From Tricholoma matsutake (taxonomy: Eukaryota > Basidiomycota > Agaricomycetes > Agaricales > Tricholomataceae), in assembly GCA_026075535.2 (NCBI GenBank), contig AP026544.2, forward strand, positions 8,122,001-8,186,000: DNA of 64,000 nucleotides. Direction: 5' to 3'. A program made the position numbers and the translations under genes. Positions 20,607-32,506 of this stretch are shown one piece after another. Every line of letters begins with the position of its first letter. Positions within the stretch are counted from its first letter, which is position 1. The notes beneath the pieces are model-generated. The model was not told the origin of the DNA and ran no database searches. It saw only the letters and a list, made by a program, of their open reading frames with translations.

Positions 20607-22769
20607 TTGACACTCGAATCTCACCTGCTCTGGCTGCTCATGACATTAAAGGCTCTTGAGGTCCTGAAAAAGGGGCTGAAAATCTTGCAGGCCCAGGTTA
20701 AAGCTAAGAAAGAGAAACTCCAGGCTCAACTGCATGAGAGGAAATCAATCTCTTCACATGACAAAAAATGGCTGGACAATGAAGCTAATTTGGTTGATGA
20801 GCAACAGGTTTTGGATGCTCTGGAGAATGCTTCCGATTATGAGAGAGGTTTGGAAAGACTTGATGATGTGCAGAAGGGTGTTGTCAAAAGATTATGGGAG
20901 GTGGCAGGTGACCTAAGCAAGGTGGTAGGCAAGAAGCAAAAACATACATTAATGAATTGCAACTTCAGTATCCATTGAAGTAACAGACCAACCTGAAGGA
21001 TCTGAAACTAAAGCTAAGGAACCCAGCAAGAAGAAGCAAAGTAGCTCCACTGCACCTGTGTTCACCAAGAAGGAGAATGCAACACTCACCCAGCGCATTG
21101 AAATTCTGGATTGGTATCATGACAATGGCAAGAATCAGTTGAAAACTGCAAAGCACTTTGATTCCATCTATCCAAACCTGAAAATGAAGCAACCTCTGGT
21201 CTCTGCATGGGTAAAGGATGAAGCAAAATGGCGAGAGGAATGGGTGCATAGCAACGGTGGACACAAAGCAAAACGGGCTCATCAAACACAGCATCCAGAA
21301 GTCATGGAACTGATGGAGTTATGGGTGTCAAAGGCAATGCAAAATAACTTTCTTCTCACCGGTGAAGTCCTATGCCAGAAGTGGACAAAATTTGCAGACC
21401 TAGCAGGTGTCCCAGATGATGAGCGTCTCAGTTTGAGTGAGGCGTGGTTGGCTCATTTCAAGGTCCAGAATGGTTTGAAGCAATTCAAGCGTCATGGCGA
21501 TGCTGCATCAGCAGATCCGGAGACCATGAAGACTGAGCGAAAACACATCCAGGAACTTATTGATAAGTATGGTTATGAGCTATGGGATATCTTTAACATG
21601 GACAAGACTGGGTTGTTCTATGGGCATGTACCATACCTATTCTTTGGTTAAAATACTCAATTCAGAATAGAATGCCTCCAGATTGAGGGTTAGCAAATAA
21701 GAAATATTCAGGAGTGAAAGGCAGCAAGGTCCGACTCACCTATGCATTTACATCAAATGCGGATGGATCTGGAAAACTGCAGCCCATCGTTATCAGAAGG
21801 GCACATAAACCTCAAGCGTTCCAAAAGAAGACAGGTGCATGGCTGGGTTTTTACTACCGGAACAATGCAAAGGCTTGGATGACTTCGGCACTGTATCAGG
21901 AGTGGATTCAGCAATGGGATCAGGAACTACAGGCAAAAAACTGCAAGGTCCTTCTCCTACAAGATAATTTCTCTGGTCACATTGTTCCAGATGGTCTTTG
22001 GAACATATGCATCAAGAATTTTGAGCCAAACCTCACTGCACATGTCCAACCAATGGATCAGGGTATCATCCAATGCTTCAAAGCTCATTACTGTGCAAGG
22101 TATATACAACATGTGATCGATCATTATGATGCAGGCATCACCCCATCCAAAATCTATGACATTGATCAACTCGAAGCAATGCAGCTTGCTGATGTGGCTT
22201 GGTGTGAAGTGGACACAACTACAATCAGGAACTGCTGGAAGAAAGCTGCTATTCTTCCATCATCCTCTCTGCCAGTTTTGAATCCAAGCATCCCTGTTTC
22301 ATCACTCCTTAATGTTAACGACACTCATGGTCTCGAAGATCCTGTCACAATTGCTGAGAAGCAGCTCGAGAGCACTCTTGATGAGTTGGTATCAACTGGG
22401 GCGCTTCAGGCGAGCAACAGAATGGATATTGAAGGACTACTCAATTCGGCAGACAAGTCACATGTCATAGATGAGACAACAGACAAAGAAATATGCCAGG
22501 CTGTGTTGGACGCACGAAAAGCTCAGGAAGAGGGGCCGATCAATGGTGGGGACAATGATATTGACGATGATGCACCTGTTGAGCCTTGTCCCACACATCG
22601 CAAAGTGCTTCAGGCAGCCTCAGTTATCAACAAGTACATTGATAGTTTTGATGATCCTGTTGCATGCAAACTTGAGGGGATTCTGGCCTCTTTCAAACGT
22701 CAAATGCAGTTGGAGATGTCCTTCTCCATGAACTCTACTCAACTTACTGATTACTTTCATCATATATAA
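20607..22769 (+). pseudogene. Pogo-like DDE transposase with CENP-B-type DNA-binding domain
   Basis: The N-terminal part (20607-20940) is a charged coiled coil (KKGLKILQAQVKAKKEKLQ). After an intron or shift near 20940-20968 comes the first HTH (LTQRIEILDWYHDNGKNQLKTAKHF), then the CENP-B-like domain (LTGEVLCQKWTKFADLAGV ... SEAWLAHFKVQNGLKQ). The catalytic core has IFNMDKTG (first Asp), LLLQDNFSGH (second Asp) and VQPMDQGIIQCFK (third Asp), so the triad is intact. One TGA near 21689 follows the 21624-21670 intron (MPPD, then stop, GLANKKYSG), most likely from CGA. The C-terminal 150 residues are acidic. A single substitution may be all that separates this gene from function. Confidence 0.88.
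21624..21670 (+). other. 47-nt intron in the pogo transposase, GC-AG borders
   Basis: The frame FYG resumes as MPPD when GCATGTACC...AATAG is removed. The donor is GC rather than GT, consistent with a decayed or minor-type donor. The in-frame stop in the unspliced sequence also argues for an intron. Confidence 0.7.
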
Positions 22770-23007
22770 TCTTACTAGTAGTATATAATACCTCCTAGAG
22801 ACAAATAGTTGATTTAGCTGTAGATACTTTACCTTATTGGTTGTAAATAGTTATACTGTACTTCAGAAATTTAAAGCTGAATTTTTTAGAATTTTATTGG
22901 ATTTATTGGACCTATTTTTAGCACTATCCTTGAACCCCATACTCCCTCATAACCCATAGCCCCGAGTGTCCATGGAAGGGGTATGGGTTATGAGGGTGTC
23001 AACTGTA

Positions 23008-23572
23008 GTTGATGCCCTTTCCTGCCTACCTGACAACCCATCTGAGGAGGTGTCCAAAGACATGGATGTCGCTGACTCACCTTTATGGTGGGACAACTGG
23101 TTGAGAATTGAAAAATTGTGCAATGCAATTTTTACAATCTCTGCAGATGAATCTTTCTTGCATGATGTACACCTGGGGTACAAAGAAGATGATTTTCCCC
23201 AGAAACTCTCTGTAGCAGATAAAAGTATCCCTGGCATCCGATTCAAGAACAAACTACATATGGTTCATCAGTGACCAACTCATAATCCCTTGCTATGGCA
23301 CACTCCATGAGGATCTCTTCTGGCTGGCTCAGGACATGCTCGGCCACTTTGGGGCCAATAAGTCCTACATGAGCATTCGCAATTGCTACTACTGGCCAAA
23401 CATGTGGAGGGATCTTGAGAACACCTACATCCCAGCTTGTCCTGATTGCCAATGCAACAAAAGTTTGACTTCCAAACTGAAGGTACCACTGCATCCACTG
23501 CCTATCCCTGAGAATAGAGGAGACTCAGTATGCCTGGACTTTGTGGGTCCTTTACCTGAGGATGACAGTTAT
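23008..23572 (+). pseudogene. Element D integrase, truncated by F
   Basis: It restarts with VDALSCLPDNPSEE after the pogo element. A zinc-binding domain follows with GHFGANKSYMSIRNCYYWPNMW and CPDCQCNKSL (H-H-C-C arrangement, with a shift near 23275). It ends at LDFVGPLPEDDSY, inside the catalytic core before the second Asp, where the F LTR begins. Confidence 0.82.
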
Positions 23573-23984
23573 TATAAGGGCAACCTCAGCCTCTAGCAAA
23601 GGGAAATCTGAAGTTAAAATTATACTACACAGTACAGGGATTGAGGACACACCTAGCAAAGGGAAATCTGAAGAGAAAACTCTAAGGATCCCTTTGCCGA
23701 TGCCCAGTATATGTGAAGATGACAAAAATCAAATAATAACCTAAAAATAGAAAAGGCGGAGATAGGCAGATCAAGGCTGCCAAATGACATCATACCAAGG
23801 GGTAGATGTTGGAAGGGGTGCTCTGCCTCTAAATATAAAACTGTCAACATGCACAAACATGATAGAAAGGGAAAATTAGTAATAAAATCTGGAAAGATCA
23901 TAGAAAATGAAGAAGTGAGGAAAAATATAGAACAAATGTAAAAAATAGGAGAAACACACAGGGCACCCCCCTAATCCTCTTACA
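23573..23984 (-). repeat. 3' LTR of element F (412 bp)
   Basis: On the minus strand it runs TGTAAGAGGATTAG to GGTTGCCCTTATA. The terminal inverted repeat is TGTAAG/CTTATA, ending in TA rather than CA. A polypurine tract (cttagagagggggtga, minus strand, 23985-24000) lies just inside. Confidence 0.88.
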
Positions 23985-24099
23985 TCACCCCCTCTCTAAG
24001 ATGCATTGCCCTGATGCATTCAAAATCGCATATGACCAAAGTCCGTGACTTGACTGCGATGCAGTGCAGCAGTGTGCCATCAGTGGAATTCCTTGACTA

Positions 24100-24637
24100 A
24101 CTGAGGGGCATTCACGTCAGACTCTTTGACCTATGAGTTCTCCTCATACCCATAACCCTTCCAATGTACCAAATACTGGAGTTTTCCTCAATGCAAACAG
24201 CTGTCCAAGATTGACTCAACTTTGTCTTGGGGTTCTCCCTTGATCACTGTAGGTGGTGGTGGTGGGTGTGAATGGCATCCCAGGAATGGATCTGGGGGAG
24301 CTTGAAGGAGTTTGATGACATGGAAGACTGGGTGGAGTCTGGACATGGAGGCTGGGAGGCGTAGATGATAGGCATGTGTTCCAACACACTTGACGATGGG
24401 GAAAGGTCCCAGGAAGCGATGAGCAAGTTTCTTGGATGGATGTGTAGTGGAGATGTCACTGGAGTCAAGATAAACTTGATCACCAACCTTGTACTGAGGG
24501 GTTGGAGAATGGCGTTGGTTGTAAAAGCATGCCATGTTGTCCTTTGCCTTTGCCTCCTCCAAGCTATCCTGCATGCGTTCTGTGAACTCATTCACCATCT
24601 CAATGTGTGAGGGAGTTTGGCGAGGTTCAAATCCCAT
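24100..24637 (-). pseudogene. Element F integrase C-terminus and chromodomain
   Basis: The minus frame from 24637 reads MGFEPRQTPSHIEMVNEF, then YKVGDQVYLDSSDIST (GPY-type strand), HRFLGPFPIVKCVG and HPVFHVIKLL. After a stop near 24188, YLVHWKGYGYEENS marks a chromodomain core. One aromatic-rich strand is retained, but the frame has stops. Confidence 0.85.
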
Positions 24638-25405
24638 GCATGGATGTCATCCAGTGTCTAATAGGAAAGGGGTCTGTTGAGTGGAAGCATGGACATGGTT
24701 GTTGTATCTGAACTCGGCCAAGGGGAGAAGATCATCCCAATCATCCTGGCATTCATTGACAAAGATGCAGATGTACTGCTCCAGTTCCTGGTTGACTCGC
24801 TCAGTCTGGCTGTCGATTTGTGGGTGATAAGTGGTCAAAGCAAGGAGTTTGATCCCCAGGAGTCAGTGCAGCTTGCAAGTGAACTCTGCCATGAACTGAG
24901 GGCCACAATCAGAGAGGAAAGTACCAGGAAGTCCATGTAATTTCCACACATGGTGGAGGTAGAGTTGGGTGGCACCCAGGGCACTGACAGTGGTGTGAGT
25001 GGGAATGAAGTGAGCACATTTTCCCACTGAATCAACTGTGCACATCACCACATCAAACCCATTCGACTCTGGCAACTCCACCACAAAGTTGACGCTGACA
25101 ACATCCCAATGACTCTCTGGAACAGGAAGAGGGTGTAGCTCGCCAATGAGTTTGCGATGAGGAACCTTGGTGCATAAGCAAGGGTCACAAGTGTGACAAT
25201 ACTGACCAATGAGCCATGACATTTGTGGCCACCAATAATTCCGTGAGGTGAGCTCCAAGGTCTTCCAGCATCCAGGATGACCAGCAATCTGTGAGTCATG
25301 ATGTTGGGATATGATGTGCCGGTGAAGGTCTGGGTCATTGGGAATGTAGATGCAGTCCCTGAAATACAACAAGTCCTCTTTTTCAGCCCACTCTGCCACA
25401 TGCAA
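24638..25405 (-). pseudogene. Element F integrase catalytic region
   Basis: The zinc-binding part has HHDSQIAGHPGCWKTLEL and CDPCLCTK. The core has VVMCTVDSVGKCAHFIP (first Asp), LSDCGPQFMAEF (second Asp) and TTYHPQIDSQTERVNQELEQY (Glu). A shift separates 25405-24863 from 24838-24647. The family would insert element cDNA into chromatin. Confidence 0.88.
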
Positions 25406-25586
25406 GGAAAGGGTGGATCCCTTCCTCAGTTCTTTAACAGCTCAGGCAACAACATCCTCATGTAAACTGCTATGGTTTACACAATGAATGTCACGTAGGA
25501 TGTCCCACTCCTTGCCCTGGGGTGCGATGCCTTCCAGTGCCTGAATGGTGAACAGGTCTGGCTGCAACAACACAATGTTGTGGTTG

Positions 25587-25961
25587 TCATTGCTGCCATC
25601 CCCACATGCTGTGACCCAGATGGTGGTGCAAAGAGAAGTTGAATCTGGATAGATACAGGGACCAACAAGCTTGACGATGGTTCAATTTCTTGGCCATCAT
25701 AAAGTACTCGAGATTCTTGTGATCCATCCAAATTTCCACCTTGTGTTGGGCACCCTCGAGGAAGTGTCGCCACTCCTCAAGCGCACACATTATTGCCAAC
25801 ATCTCCTTGTCATGGATCTTGTAATTTTGCTCTACAGCACTAAGGCTTTTGGAGTAGAATGCAACAGGATGCCACTTCTGGTCCTCTGGAGACTGCTGAG
25901 ACAACACAGCACCCATTGCAAAGTCAGAACTGCCAGCTTCTACATGAAAAGGACATGAATC
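25587..25961 (-). pseudogene. Element F RNase H
   Basis: Minus frame: FHVEAGSSDFAMGAVLSQQ, WHPVAFYSKSLSAVEQNYKI, DKEMLAIMCALEEWRHFLEG, WMDHKNLEYFMMAKKLNHRQ. It continues directly from the RT on the other side of K, with GATTC shared by both sides as K's duplication. Confidence 0.88.
25957..25961. repeat. Target-site duplication GAATC, left of K
   Basis: Identical to 31147-31151. Confidence 0.95.
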
Positions 25962-26202
25962 TGTTGAGGAACACACTGTGGAATGATGCATCACCAAATG
26001 CGGAAATGTCGGCACATTTGATGCAGACACTATTGTTAGTGCATCCCTTTGATGCGTGTGAACAAACACCTTAGTTCCTTTTCTCATTCTTTCTCTTTGC
26101 TTGGCAAAACATATATATACTCATAGATAGACAATCTGCCACCTCAGTCATTTGTACAAGGACTGAGTATAGCCTTGTTTATTCAAGGATCGATTCTCTA
26201 CA
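25962..26202 (+). repeat. 5' LTR of K (241 bp)
   Basis: Contains a TATA-like aacatatatatactc (about 26106-26121) followed by the presumed R-U5. Differs from the 3' LTR by about ten substitutions, mostly transitions, so K is not recent. Confidence 0.93.
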
Positions 26203-26418
26203 GGTTATGGGCCATTTCTGTCATTGAAATGACGGTAGAGATCTCCTAGCCACTCAACGTGTGTTGACATCACCCACTCTCGATTGGATTCCAATCATCA
26301 TCTCACCTTGGATCACAGAGCAATTCCCCTTGTGGTAGCCACTCCAGTACACATCTAATCTCTTTGTTACTTTCATATTTCCATCCAACCGCTCTATGAT
26401 GCTTTACTCTTCATAATC

Positions 26419-27230
26419 ATGACTGCCGACCCCAACTCCAACATAGTCTCCATTCCCCTAATTAAACTCTCAGTTCAGTATGCGGGAGTCAAGCTTGACA
26501 AGCTGAAGTCAAACTACAAAGAGTGGTGCAAGGATGTTACCATTGCCCTCTCCCTCAATGGCCTCTATGAGTACATATCTGGGGATGCTTCTCCCCCACC
26601 AACATCTGAGACACGTGCATCCTCAAATTACTCTGCCAATGCCCGTCTTGCATATGCTTTCCTTGTGTACAGCATCACCCCTTCCTCGACATGACAAAGG
26701 GCCCTAGTACCAACTGGATGATTATCAAAGACTGTCACCAGAAGGAGGGACCCATTTGCCAAGTCCAACTCTTACGACAAGCTTTGTCCATTCAATGCAT
26801 GAAAAATACCCCACTCCCTAAAACTGTGGACCAGATCTGCACTTTAATAGAACGTGCATTTGCCATGGGAGATATTAAGGCTGATCTCCTATGCTCCATA
26901 GCACTCCTGAACTCCCTCAGCAATCATTTCCTTCATGCCCATTCAATCATATTCCACGATATTTCGAATTCTTCCTTGACATCTCCCTACACTTCCAACG
27001 ACATTAGATGGTTCCTGGAAAACGAACAGTCCCTGATTGAGAATGACCAATGCTCCGAGAGCAGGTTGTCCATCGCACTCACTGCCCACACCAAGACCCT
27101 GAGAACATCCAGTTCCCTCCTTTGTAGCAACCCAGTTTGTAAGAAAACTGGTCACACCATTGAATTCTGCATTAAGCAAGGCGGAGGCATGGCCAGGAAG
27201 ACAATTGAGGATTCTAAGGCAGCTCGATGA
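26419..27230 (+). pseudogene. K Gag with zinc knuckle
   Basis: ATG 26419 (MTADPNSNIVSIPLIKLS) opens the UBN2/retrotran-gag type region: KLDKLKSNYKEWCKDVTIALSLNGLYEYI, then after a shift at 26692 LLRQALSIQCMKNTPLPKTVDQICTLIE. The knuckle region is CSNPVCKKTGHTIEFC, a C-x4-C-x4-H-x4-C variant. Closes with TGA at 27228. L shows the same protein with a standard C-x2-C spacing. Confidence 0.85.
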
Positions 27231-27233
27231 CTT

Positions 27234-28174
27234 ATGCTCGAAAAGAAGAGGTTAGGTATGGACACGCCCAAGGTCCCTGTCACCATGAAGGACATTAATG
27301 GGCAAGTGTTCACCATACTCATCGATTCCGTGTCACCACAGACCCCTTCAAACCTGCCTGAATTTGCTGGCATCACATGTGATCCTGTCCCTGCCACATC
27401 CATTGAGGAGATCGAGTATGAGGGCTGGTTGGTAGTTGAGGAGCCTGTCACATCTATAGATTGGAATCAACACTACACCCCAGCAGCCAAGAATGCATTG
27501 ACAGCTGAACCTCTAAATCAGACAAAGTGAACTCAAATGTCCCTTGATGATTTCCCCTTCCTTGTGGATTCTGGCACCTCAGTTCATATATCCCCAGATC
27601 GCTCAGACTTTATCTCTCTCCATCCCATTAAACTGTGATTGGTAAAAGGACTTGGAGGATCTTCCATCTCCACTATTGGTGTTGGTGATATCAAAGTATG
27701 TGTGGCACGGGGCACATCAATCATCTTATGTAGCACACTATACATTCCGAATGCAAGTGTTCACCTCATTTCCATTAGCTCCCTCACCAATGACTCCAAT
27801 GCCATCACCCATTTCGATTCATCATCCTGTTGGATAACCGACAAATCTACAGGTGCCTTCATTGCACGTGGACCCTTCTTTCCACTAAGAAATTTTACAC
27901 ACTCACTCTACATTCTGCAACCACTGATCACACCTTCACTGTCCATGGTATCCCCATGCTCAAAACCTGGCACCGTCGCCTCAGTCATGCCAATTATCAA
28001 TCCCTGTGGGACATGACCAAAAAGGGAATGCTCACAGATGCGTCTGTCTCTACAATCTCAAGACCACCTAAATGTGACGCTTGTATCCTTGGAAAGCAGA
28101 CGAGGACACTGGTACCAAAGAAGCATGAGGCAGGGGAAGGACACAAGGCTATGAGGAAATTAGAGAAAGTATAG
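27234..28174 (+). pseudogene. K protease and pre-integrase domain
   Basis: After a linker (VPVTMKDINGQVFTILIDSV), FLVDSGTSVHISPDRSDFI holds the catalytic D-S-G, followed by LYIPNASVHLISISSL. The pre-integrase zinc part has WHRRLSHANYQSLWD and PPKCDACILGKQTR (H-H-C-C). Frameshifts near 27637 and 27920 and several TGA codons break the frame. Confidence 0.85.
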
Positions 28175-28777
28175 ATAAATTTGTTGGGACCACATGCTGT
28201 TAGATCATGCACCAGAAATGAATATGTGATGGACATTGTTGATGACTGCACCTCCTTTCTGTGGTCCATACTGTTGAAGAACAAGGATGATGCATTTCCA
28301 GAGCTCAAGGCATGGGAGCTAGCCCACGAAAATGAAATGGGTTTAAAGGTCAGGATTTACATCACCGACAATGGGGAGCTGAAATCAAATCAAATGGAAG
28401 CATGGCTGAAATCCTGAGGCACTGAACAGCACTTCACTGCCCCACACACATCTGCACACATTGGACAAGTTGAATGCATGCACAGGACACTGATGGCAAA
28501 AGCATGGACAATGCGCATCTATGCACCCCTGCCAACATACCTTTGGGATGAGTTTTACCTAACTGCTGTCCATCTGCATGCCAAAACTATGACTCGCTCA
28601 CTACAGGGGATCACACCCTGGGAACTATGGCATGAACATACACCAGATTACTCATATATACGTGAAATCGGCTGTTGTACATTTGTCCTAATTCCCAAGA
28701 AAGATAACCCAAAAATCTTTGAATGCTCAATTGAATGTGTGCTTATTGGATATGAACACAAGTCCAAAGCATACTGA
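28175..28777 (+). pseudogene. K integrase
   Basis: YVMDIVDDCTSFLWSILLKNKDDAF carries the first Asp, YITDNGELKS the second. After a TGA (28415), GQVECMHRTLMAKAWTMRIYA carries the Glu, then LPTYLWDEFYLTAVHLHAKT and GCCTFVLIPKKDNPKIFECS. Expected catalytic triad residues are all present. Confidence 0.87.
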
Positions 28778-29390
28778 TGCTACAATTGTGCAACCCACCA
28801 AGTACACAGTTCCTACCATGTATGCTTCATCGAGAGCCATGAAGGACACATCCCATCAGGCCCAGAACCAGTCGTCGCTTTACCAGATACTGCTGAACCT
28901 GAGTTAGAAAATACCACACCCCCAGCACCTGTGGCACCACATGATGATGATGATGAATATGATGAATATGTCATACCACCAATCCACCCTAACACAGCAC
29001 CTCCCCAACTTCCACGCCGATCATCCCATATACCCATACCAACAGAACGTAACCCCAATGGGGGTCCTACCATCACACGCATAGGAGCAGCTGTCCAGGC
29101 ATCTCACGAGAGTGCTACCCACATACAAGAACAGTGATGGGAACGCAGAGCAGCTAAGCAGCCAATGGAGCAACTCCCCAATCATCATGAAGCATCCATC
29201 TCTGGCAATGATGTCAGAAATGATCTCCATCAAGCTTTTGAGAATCTAGACCTCAGTGATCAGGCACATGAACTCCTTGCCCTGATCTTGGAAATGACTG
29301 ATCTTGATCTGGAGTCGCTTCAATTTGAGGATGAGCCCAAAACATGGGATGAAGCCAAGAACTCAGTGGACGTGACATGATGGGAAGCCA
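28778..29390 (+). pseudogene. K integrase-RT linker
   Basis: Acidic, Pro-rich spacer (DDDDEYDEYVIPPIHPNTAPP, RRSSHIPIPTERNPNGGPT) typical before a Copia RT. Frames shift several times. Confidence 0.7.
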
Positions 29391-30201
29391 GGTATAGGGA
29401 TGAACTGAAATCACTGAAGGAGATGGGAGTTTACAAACTCATTCAATGGTCTGACATACCCCCTGGGAAATGCATCCGAAAAGGGAAACCTGTCTTCCAT
29501 ATCAAGCAAGATGAAGCAGGAAAGGTGGTCAGATGGAAAGTACATCTTGTTTTTAAAGGTTTTGAACAAATCTACAGCAAGGATTATACTAAACTACCTC
29601 ACCCACTGCATGCATGGAATCTTGGCATATTCTTCTGCACCTTGCAGCCTCTTTGGGATGCAACACCCAACAGATCGACGTGAAGACCACTTTTCCATAT
29701 GGTTTATTACCTGCCGATGAGGTACAATACATGCAACAACTGGTTGGATTTGAGGAACCTGGAAAGGAAGACTGGGTGTGGCAACTACAGTGTGGCCTGT
29801 ACAGTATGAAACAAAGCGGTCGCATCTGGAATCAAACACTCAATGCCCAGATGATCAAATGGGGATTTACTTGTCTAGCATGCGAATCTTGCATTTATTA
29901 CTGGAAAACTGACACTGGGATCATTATTGCAGCCATTCATGTCGACGACTACCTCTCAATTGCGAACTCAAAGGAGGAAAATGAACATTTCATCTCTGAA
30001 TTGGGCACCATGTGGTTTATCATGGGTATTGCTGTGACATGGGACAGGGCCACTCAGACAGTTGCACTCTCTCAAACTGCCCTCATTGACAAAATTATCA
30101 AACAGTTCGGCCAGAAAGATGCTCATCTGGTTTCAGCTCCCCTCAAACCAGGCTGCAAACTTCGACATGCCAACCCCCAATCCATCACTCCTGAGGAATG
30201 A
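29391..30201 (+). pseudogene. K reverse transcriptase
   Basis: KPVFHIKQDEAGKVVRWKVHLVFKGFEQ is the Copia RT entry; ASLGCNTQQIDVKTTFPYGLL carries the first Asp; GLYSMKQSGRIWNQTL follows; AAIHVDDYLSIANSKEENE is the catalytic box (HVDD in place of YVDD). Frameshift near 29640. Confidence 0.9.
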
Positions 30202-30868
30202 CTATACCTCAATAAACTCCCCTATTGATCCCTTGTTGGTTGCCTGCTATACCTAGCAATCTCCACCCGGCCTGATATTTCATATGCAGTTCAACAACTT
30301 TCCCAATATCTTGATTCCTACAATTCTGAACACTGGAGCATGGCCATCAGGCTTGTCTGATACCTCAAATGGACGAGATATTTCAAGTTACACCTTGGGG
30401 GTGATGCTCCCATATCTCTCCATGCTTTTAGTGACTCCGACTGGGCCAACTGCCAGGATACCCACCATAGCGTTGGTGGCTACATATGCACCCTTGGTTC
30501 TGGTGCAGTTTCCTGGATGGCACACAAACAGAAAGTTGTTGCCACCTCATCATGCAAAGCCAAATACATTGCAGCTTTTGAGACTGCCAAGGAATGCATC
30601 TGGCTACGAACCCTACAACTACACACAAACTTCCCCCACCATTATATCCTGTGACAATACCACTACTAAGACTCTCTCTGAAGACCCCCTTCTCCACTCC
30701 TGCATCAAACATGTTGACATTAAATATTACTTCCTTTGTGAGCACATCCAGTCTGACGATCTGCATCTCACTTACGTCAATACCCAAGAAAATGTTGCCG
30801 ACATGTTCACCAAAGCCCTAGATGTCAAACAATTCACTTATCTACAAAATTCCCTGGGCCTACGATAA
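30202..30868 (+). pseudogene. K RNase H
   Basis: Read in two frames: DSDWANCQDTHHSVGGYIC, SCKAKYIAAFETAKECIWL, then IKHVDIKYYFLCEHIQSD and NVADMFTKALDVKQFTYLQ, ending SLGLR at 30868. The Copia C-terminal order is complete. Confidence 0.88.
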
Positions 30869-30905
30869 TACGATTCCATGTGAGGAGGGGTACCACAGTG
30901 AGGAG

Positions 30906-31146
30906 TGTTGAGGAACACACCGTGGAATGATGCATCACCAAATGTGGAAATGGTGGCACGTTTGATGCAGATGCTATTGTTAGTGCATCCCTTTGATGCA
31001 CATAAACAAACACCTTAGTTCCCTTTCTCATTCTTTCTCTTTGCTTGGCAAAACATATATATACTCGTAGATAGACAATCTGCCACCTCAGTCATTTGTA
31101 CAAGGACTGAGTATAGCCTTGTTTATTCTAGGATCGATTCTCTACA
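30906..31146 (+). repeat. 3' LTR of K (241 bp)
   Basis: Follows a purine stretch (cagtgaggag) and is followed by GAATC (31147-31151). Aligns over its full length with the 5' LTR. Confidence 0.93.
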
Positions 31147-31151
31147 GAATC

Positions 31152-32138
31152 GTCAGCAAAGGTAAGGATGGGAGCAGAAGTGACCATCTCTTTAAGCCTT
31201 TCAAACACCTCCTGTTGTGCATTATCCCACCTCCATGCCTCCTTTCCTGTCAAGTCGAACAGTGGTTGTGCATGATGTGAGAAATCCTTGATAAAATGCT
31301 GATAGAAATTGATGAAGCCCAGGAAAGACTGCACCTCTTTCTTGTTCATGGGGGTTGGCCAAGCCGTGACCCCATTCACCTTGATAGGATCCATCTCCAC
31401 CTGACCCTCCAAGATAATCAGGCTGAGGTACTTGATCTTGGTCTTCTCAAACTTGCACTTGTCCTGATGAAGGTAGAGTTTGTACCGTCAAAGCTGTTCT
31501 AGGATGAGGTGCGTGATGCAACAGTGCTCTTCAACCATGCGAGTGAAGATGAGGATGTCATCGAGATAGATGCAGACAATGCCTTCAAGGATGAGGTCAT
31601 GGAAAATGTCATTCATCATGGTCTGAAAGGTGGCAGGACTATTAGTAAGGCCAAAGAACATGACAAGCAGTTCAAAAAGACCACGGTTGGTATGAAAGGC
31701 TGCCTTCCACTCATCTCCCTCCTTTATCCTCACATTATTGTAGCCCCAATGGATGTTGAGCTTGGTGAAGTATTGGGCTCCACAGAGCTGGTTGACGAGT
31801 TCAGAGATGAGAGGTAATGGGTAGCAATTTTTGACTGTGATGTTGTTGAGCCTTCTGTAGTCTTGAACTGGTCGAAGTGAGCCATCCTTCTTCTTGACAA
31901 AGAAAAAAGTAGAGGCCATGGGTGACTTCGATGGTCGAATATGTCCAGAGGCCAGGTGTTCATCGATGAACTGGTCAAGCTGTTGTTGTTCTTCAGGAGA
32001 GAGAGGATAGACCTTGCAGGATGAAGGGGTTGCACCAGGGGTGAGTTTGATTGTGTGATCCCATGGCTTGCATGCAGGGAGAGAGTCGAATGATTCCTTG
32101 GAGAACACGTCTCCAAACTCATGGAGATGAGGGAGCAA
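31152..32138 (-). pseudogene. Element F reverse transcriptase
   Basis: Minus frame from 32138: [99 protein letters not shown] and [12 protein letters not shown] (YLDD). The thumb (31412-31152) has VTAWPTPMNKKEVQSFLGFIN. The larger part is open for 217 codons, unusually well preserved for this window. Confidence 0.92.
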
Positions 32139-32506
32139 GGAATTAGTAGAGGATTTAGCAGCATTGTTTTATGGAAGGCCTCGGCGAGGCATTGGGATAT
32201 GTTCCATGTAGCACACACCTTGTGCGGTGGACAAATTGCAGTGTAGAAGATCCGATCACCTTCCTCCACTTCCTCTGGCTCCTCCTCCTCCTCATCCGAG
32301 TCTGGCATCAGATCAGGAACCCCTTCCAACTCCACTTCAGGTATAGGCAGGGGTCTGGCATGACACTTCTGAGTATGTCGTATCGTGGCCTTCTGTCCAC
32401 GATGTTCTTGCCTGGCTTCTGTGAAACAAGTACGACAGTGGGATGGACATCGGCTCATGGTAACCTCCCCAGTACACCAGTCGACCTCTGTGTTATGGTC
32501 TCAAAG
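32139..32506 (-). pseudogene. Element F protease-RT linker
   Basis: Acidic stretch (LMPDSDEEEEEPEEVEEGDRI) in the minus frame of 32458-31730, typical of the linker before the RT of Gypsy elements. Confidence 0.6.

Larger units (their letters stand above)
20375..23005 (+). mobile_element. Pogo-like Tc1/mariner transposon (2631 bp)
   Basis: Terminal inverted repeats CAGTCGACACCCTTTTAACC (left) and CAGTTGACACCCTCATAACC (right, reverse complement) are flanked by TA duplications at 20373-20374 and 23006-23007. Removing the element and one TA restores the D reading frame. Subterminal regions repeat AACCCATACYCCYTC several times on both sides (20389-20530 and 22933-22995), likely transposase-binding sites. 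It encodes one transposase gene. Confidence 0.93.
8583..23572 (+). mobile_element. Old Gypsy element D, split in three by C, the pogo element and F
   Basis: Coding order runs Gag (8583-9467 and 17684-18200), protease (about 18400-18780), RT and RNase H (19148-20374), then integrase (23008-23572). The pieces rejoin in frame across C (GKSD to KENEG) and across the pogo element (HGEDNTV to VDALSCLP). D ends abruptly at the left LTR of F just after the integrase GPLPEDDSY; the rest of the integrase and the 3' LTR are not found in the window. It is the oldest layer of this nest. Confidence 0.88.
25962..31146 (+). mobile_element. Complete Copia retrotransposon K (5.2 kb)
   Basis: Two 241-bp LTRs (25962-26202 and 30906-31146) with TGTTGAGGAACAC...CTCTACA ends and perfect GAATC duplications, inserted in the RNase H region of F. 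The order gag, protease, integrase, RT, RNase H is diagnostic for Ty1/Copia. The polyprotein is broken by frameshifts and TGA codons. It is the same lineage as L at 51623-58288. Confidence 0.95.

Noticed and set aside
24188..24940. Plus-strand frames across the F integrase
   Set aside because: They are antisense to well-supported integrase and RT domains.
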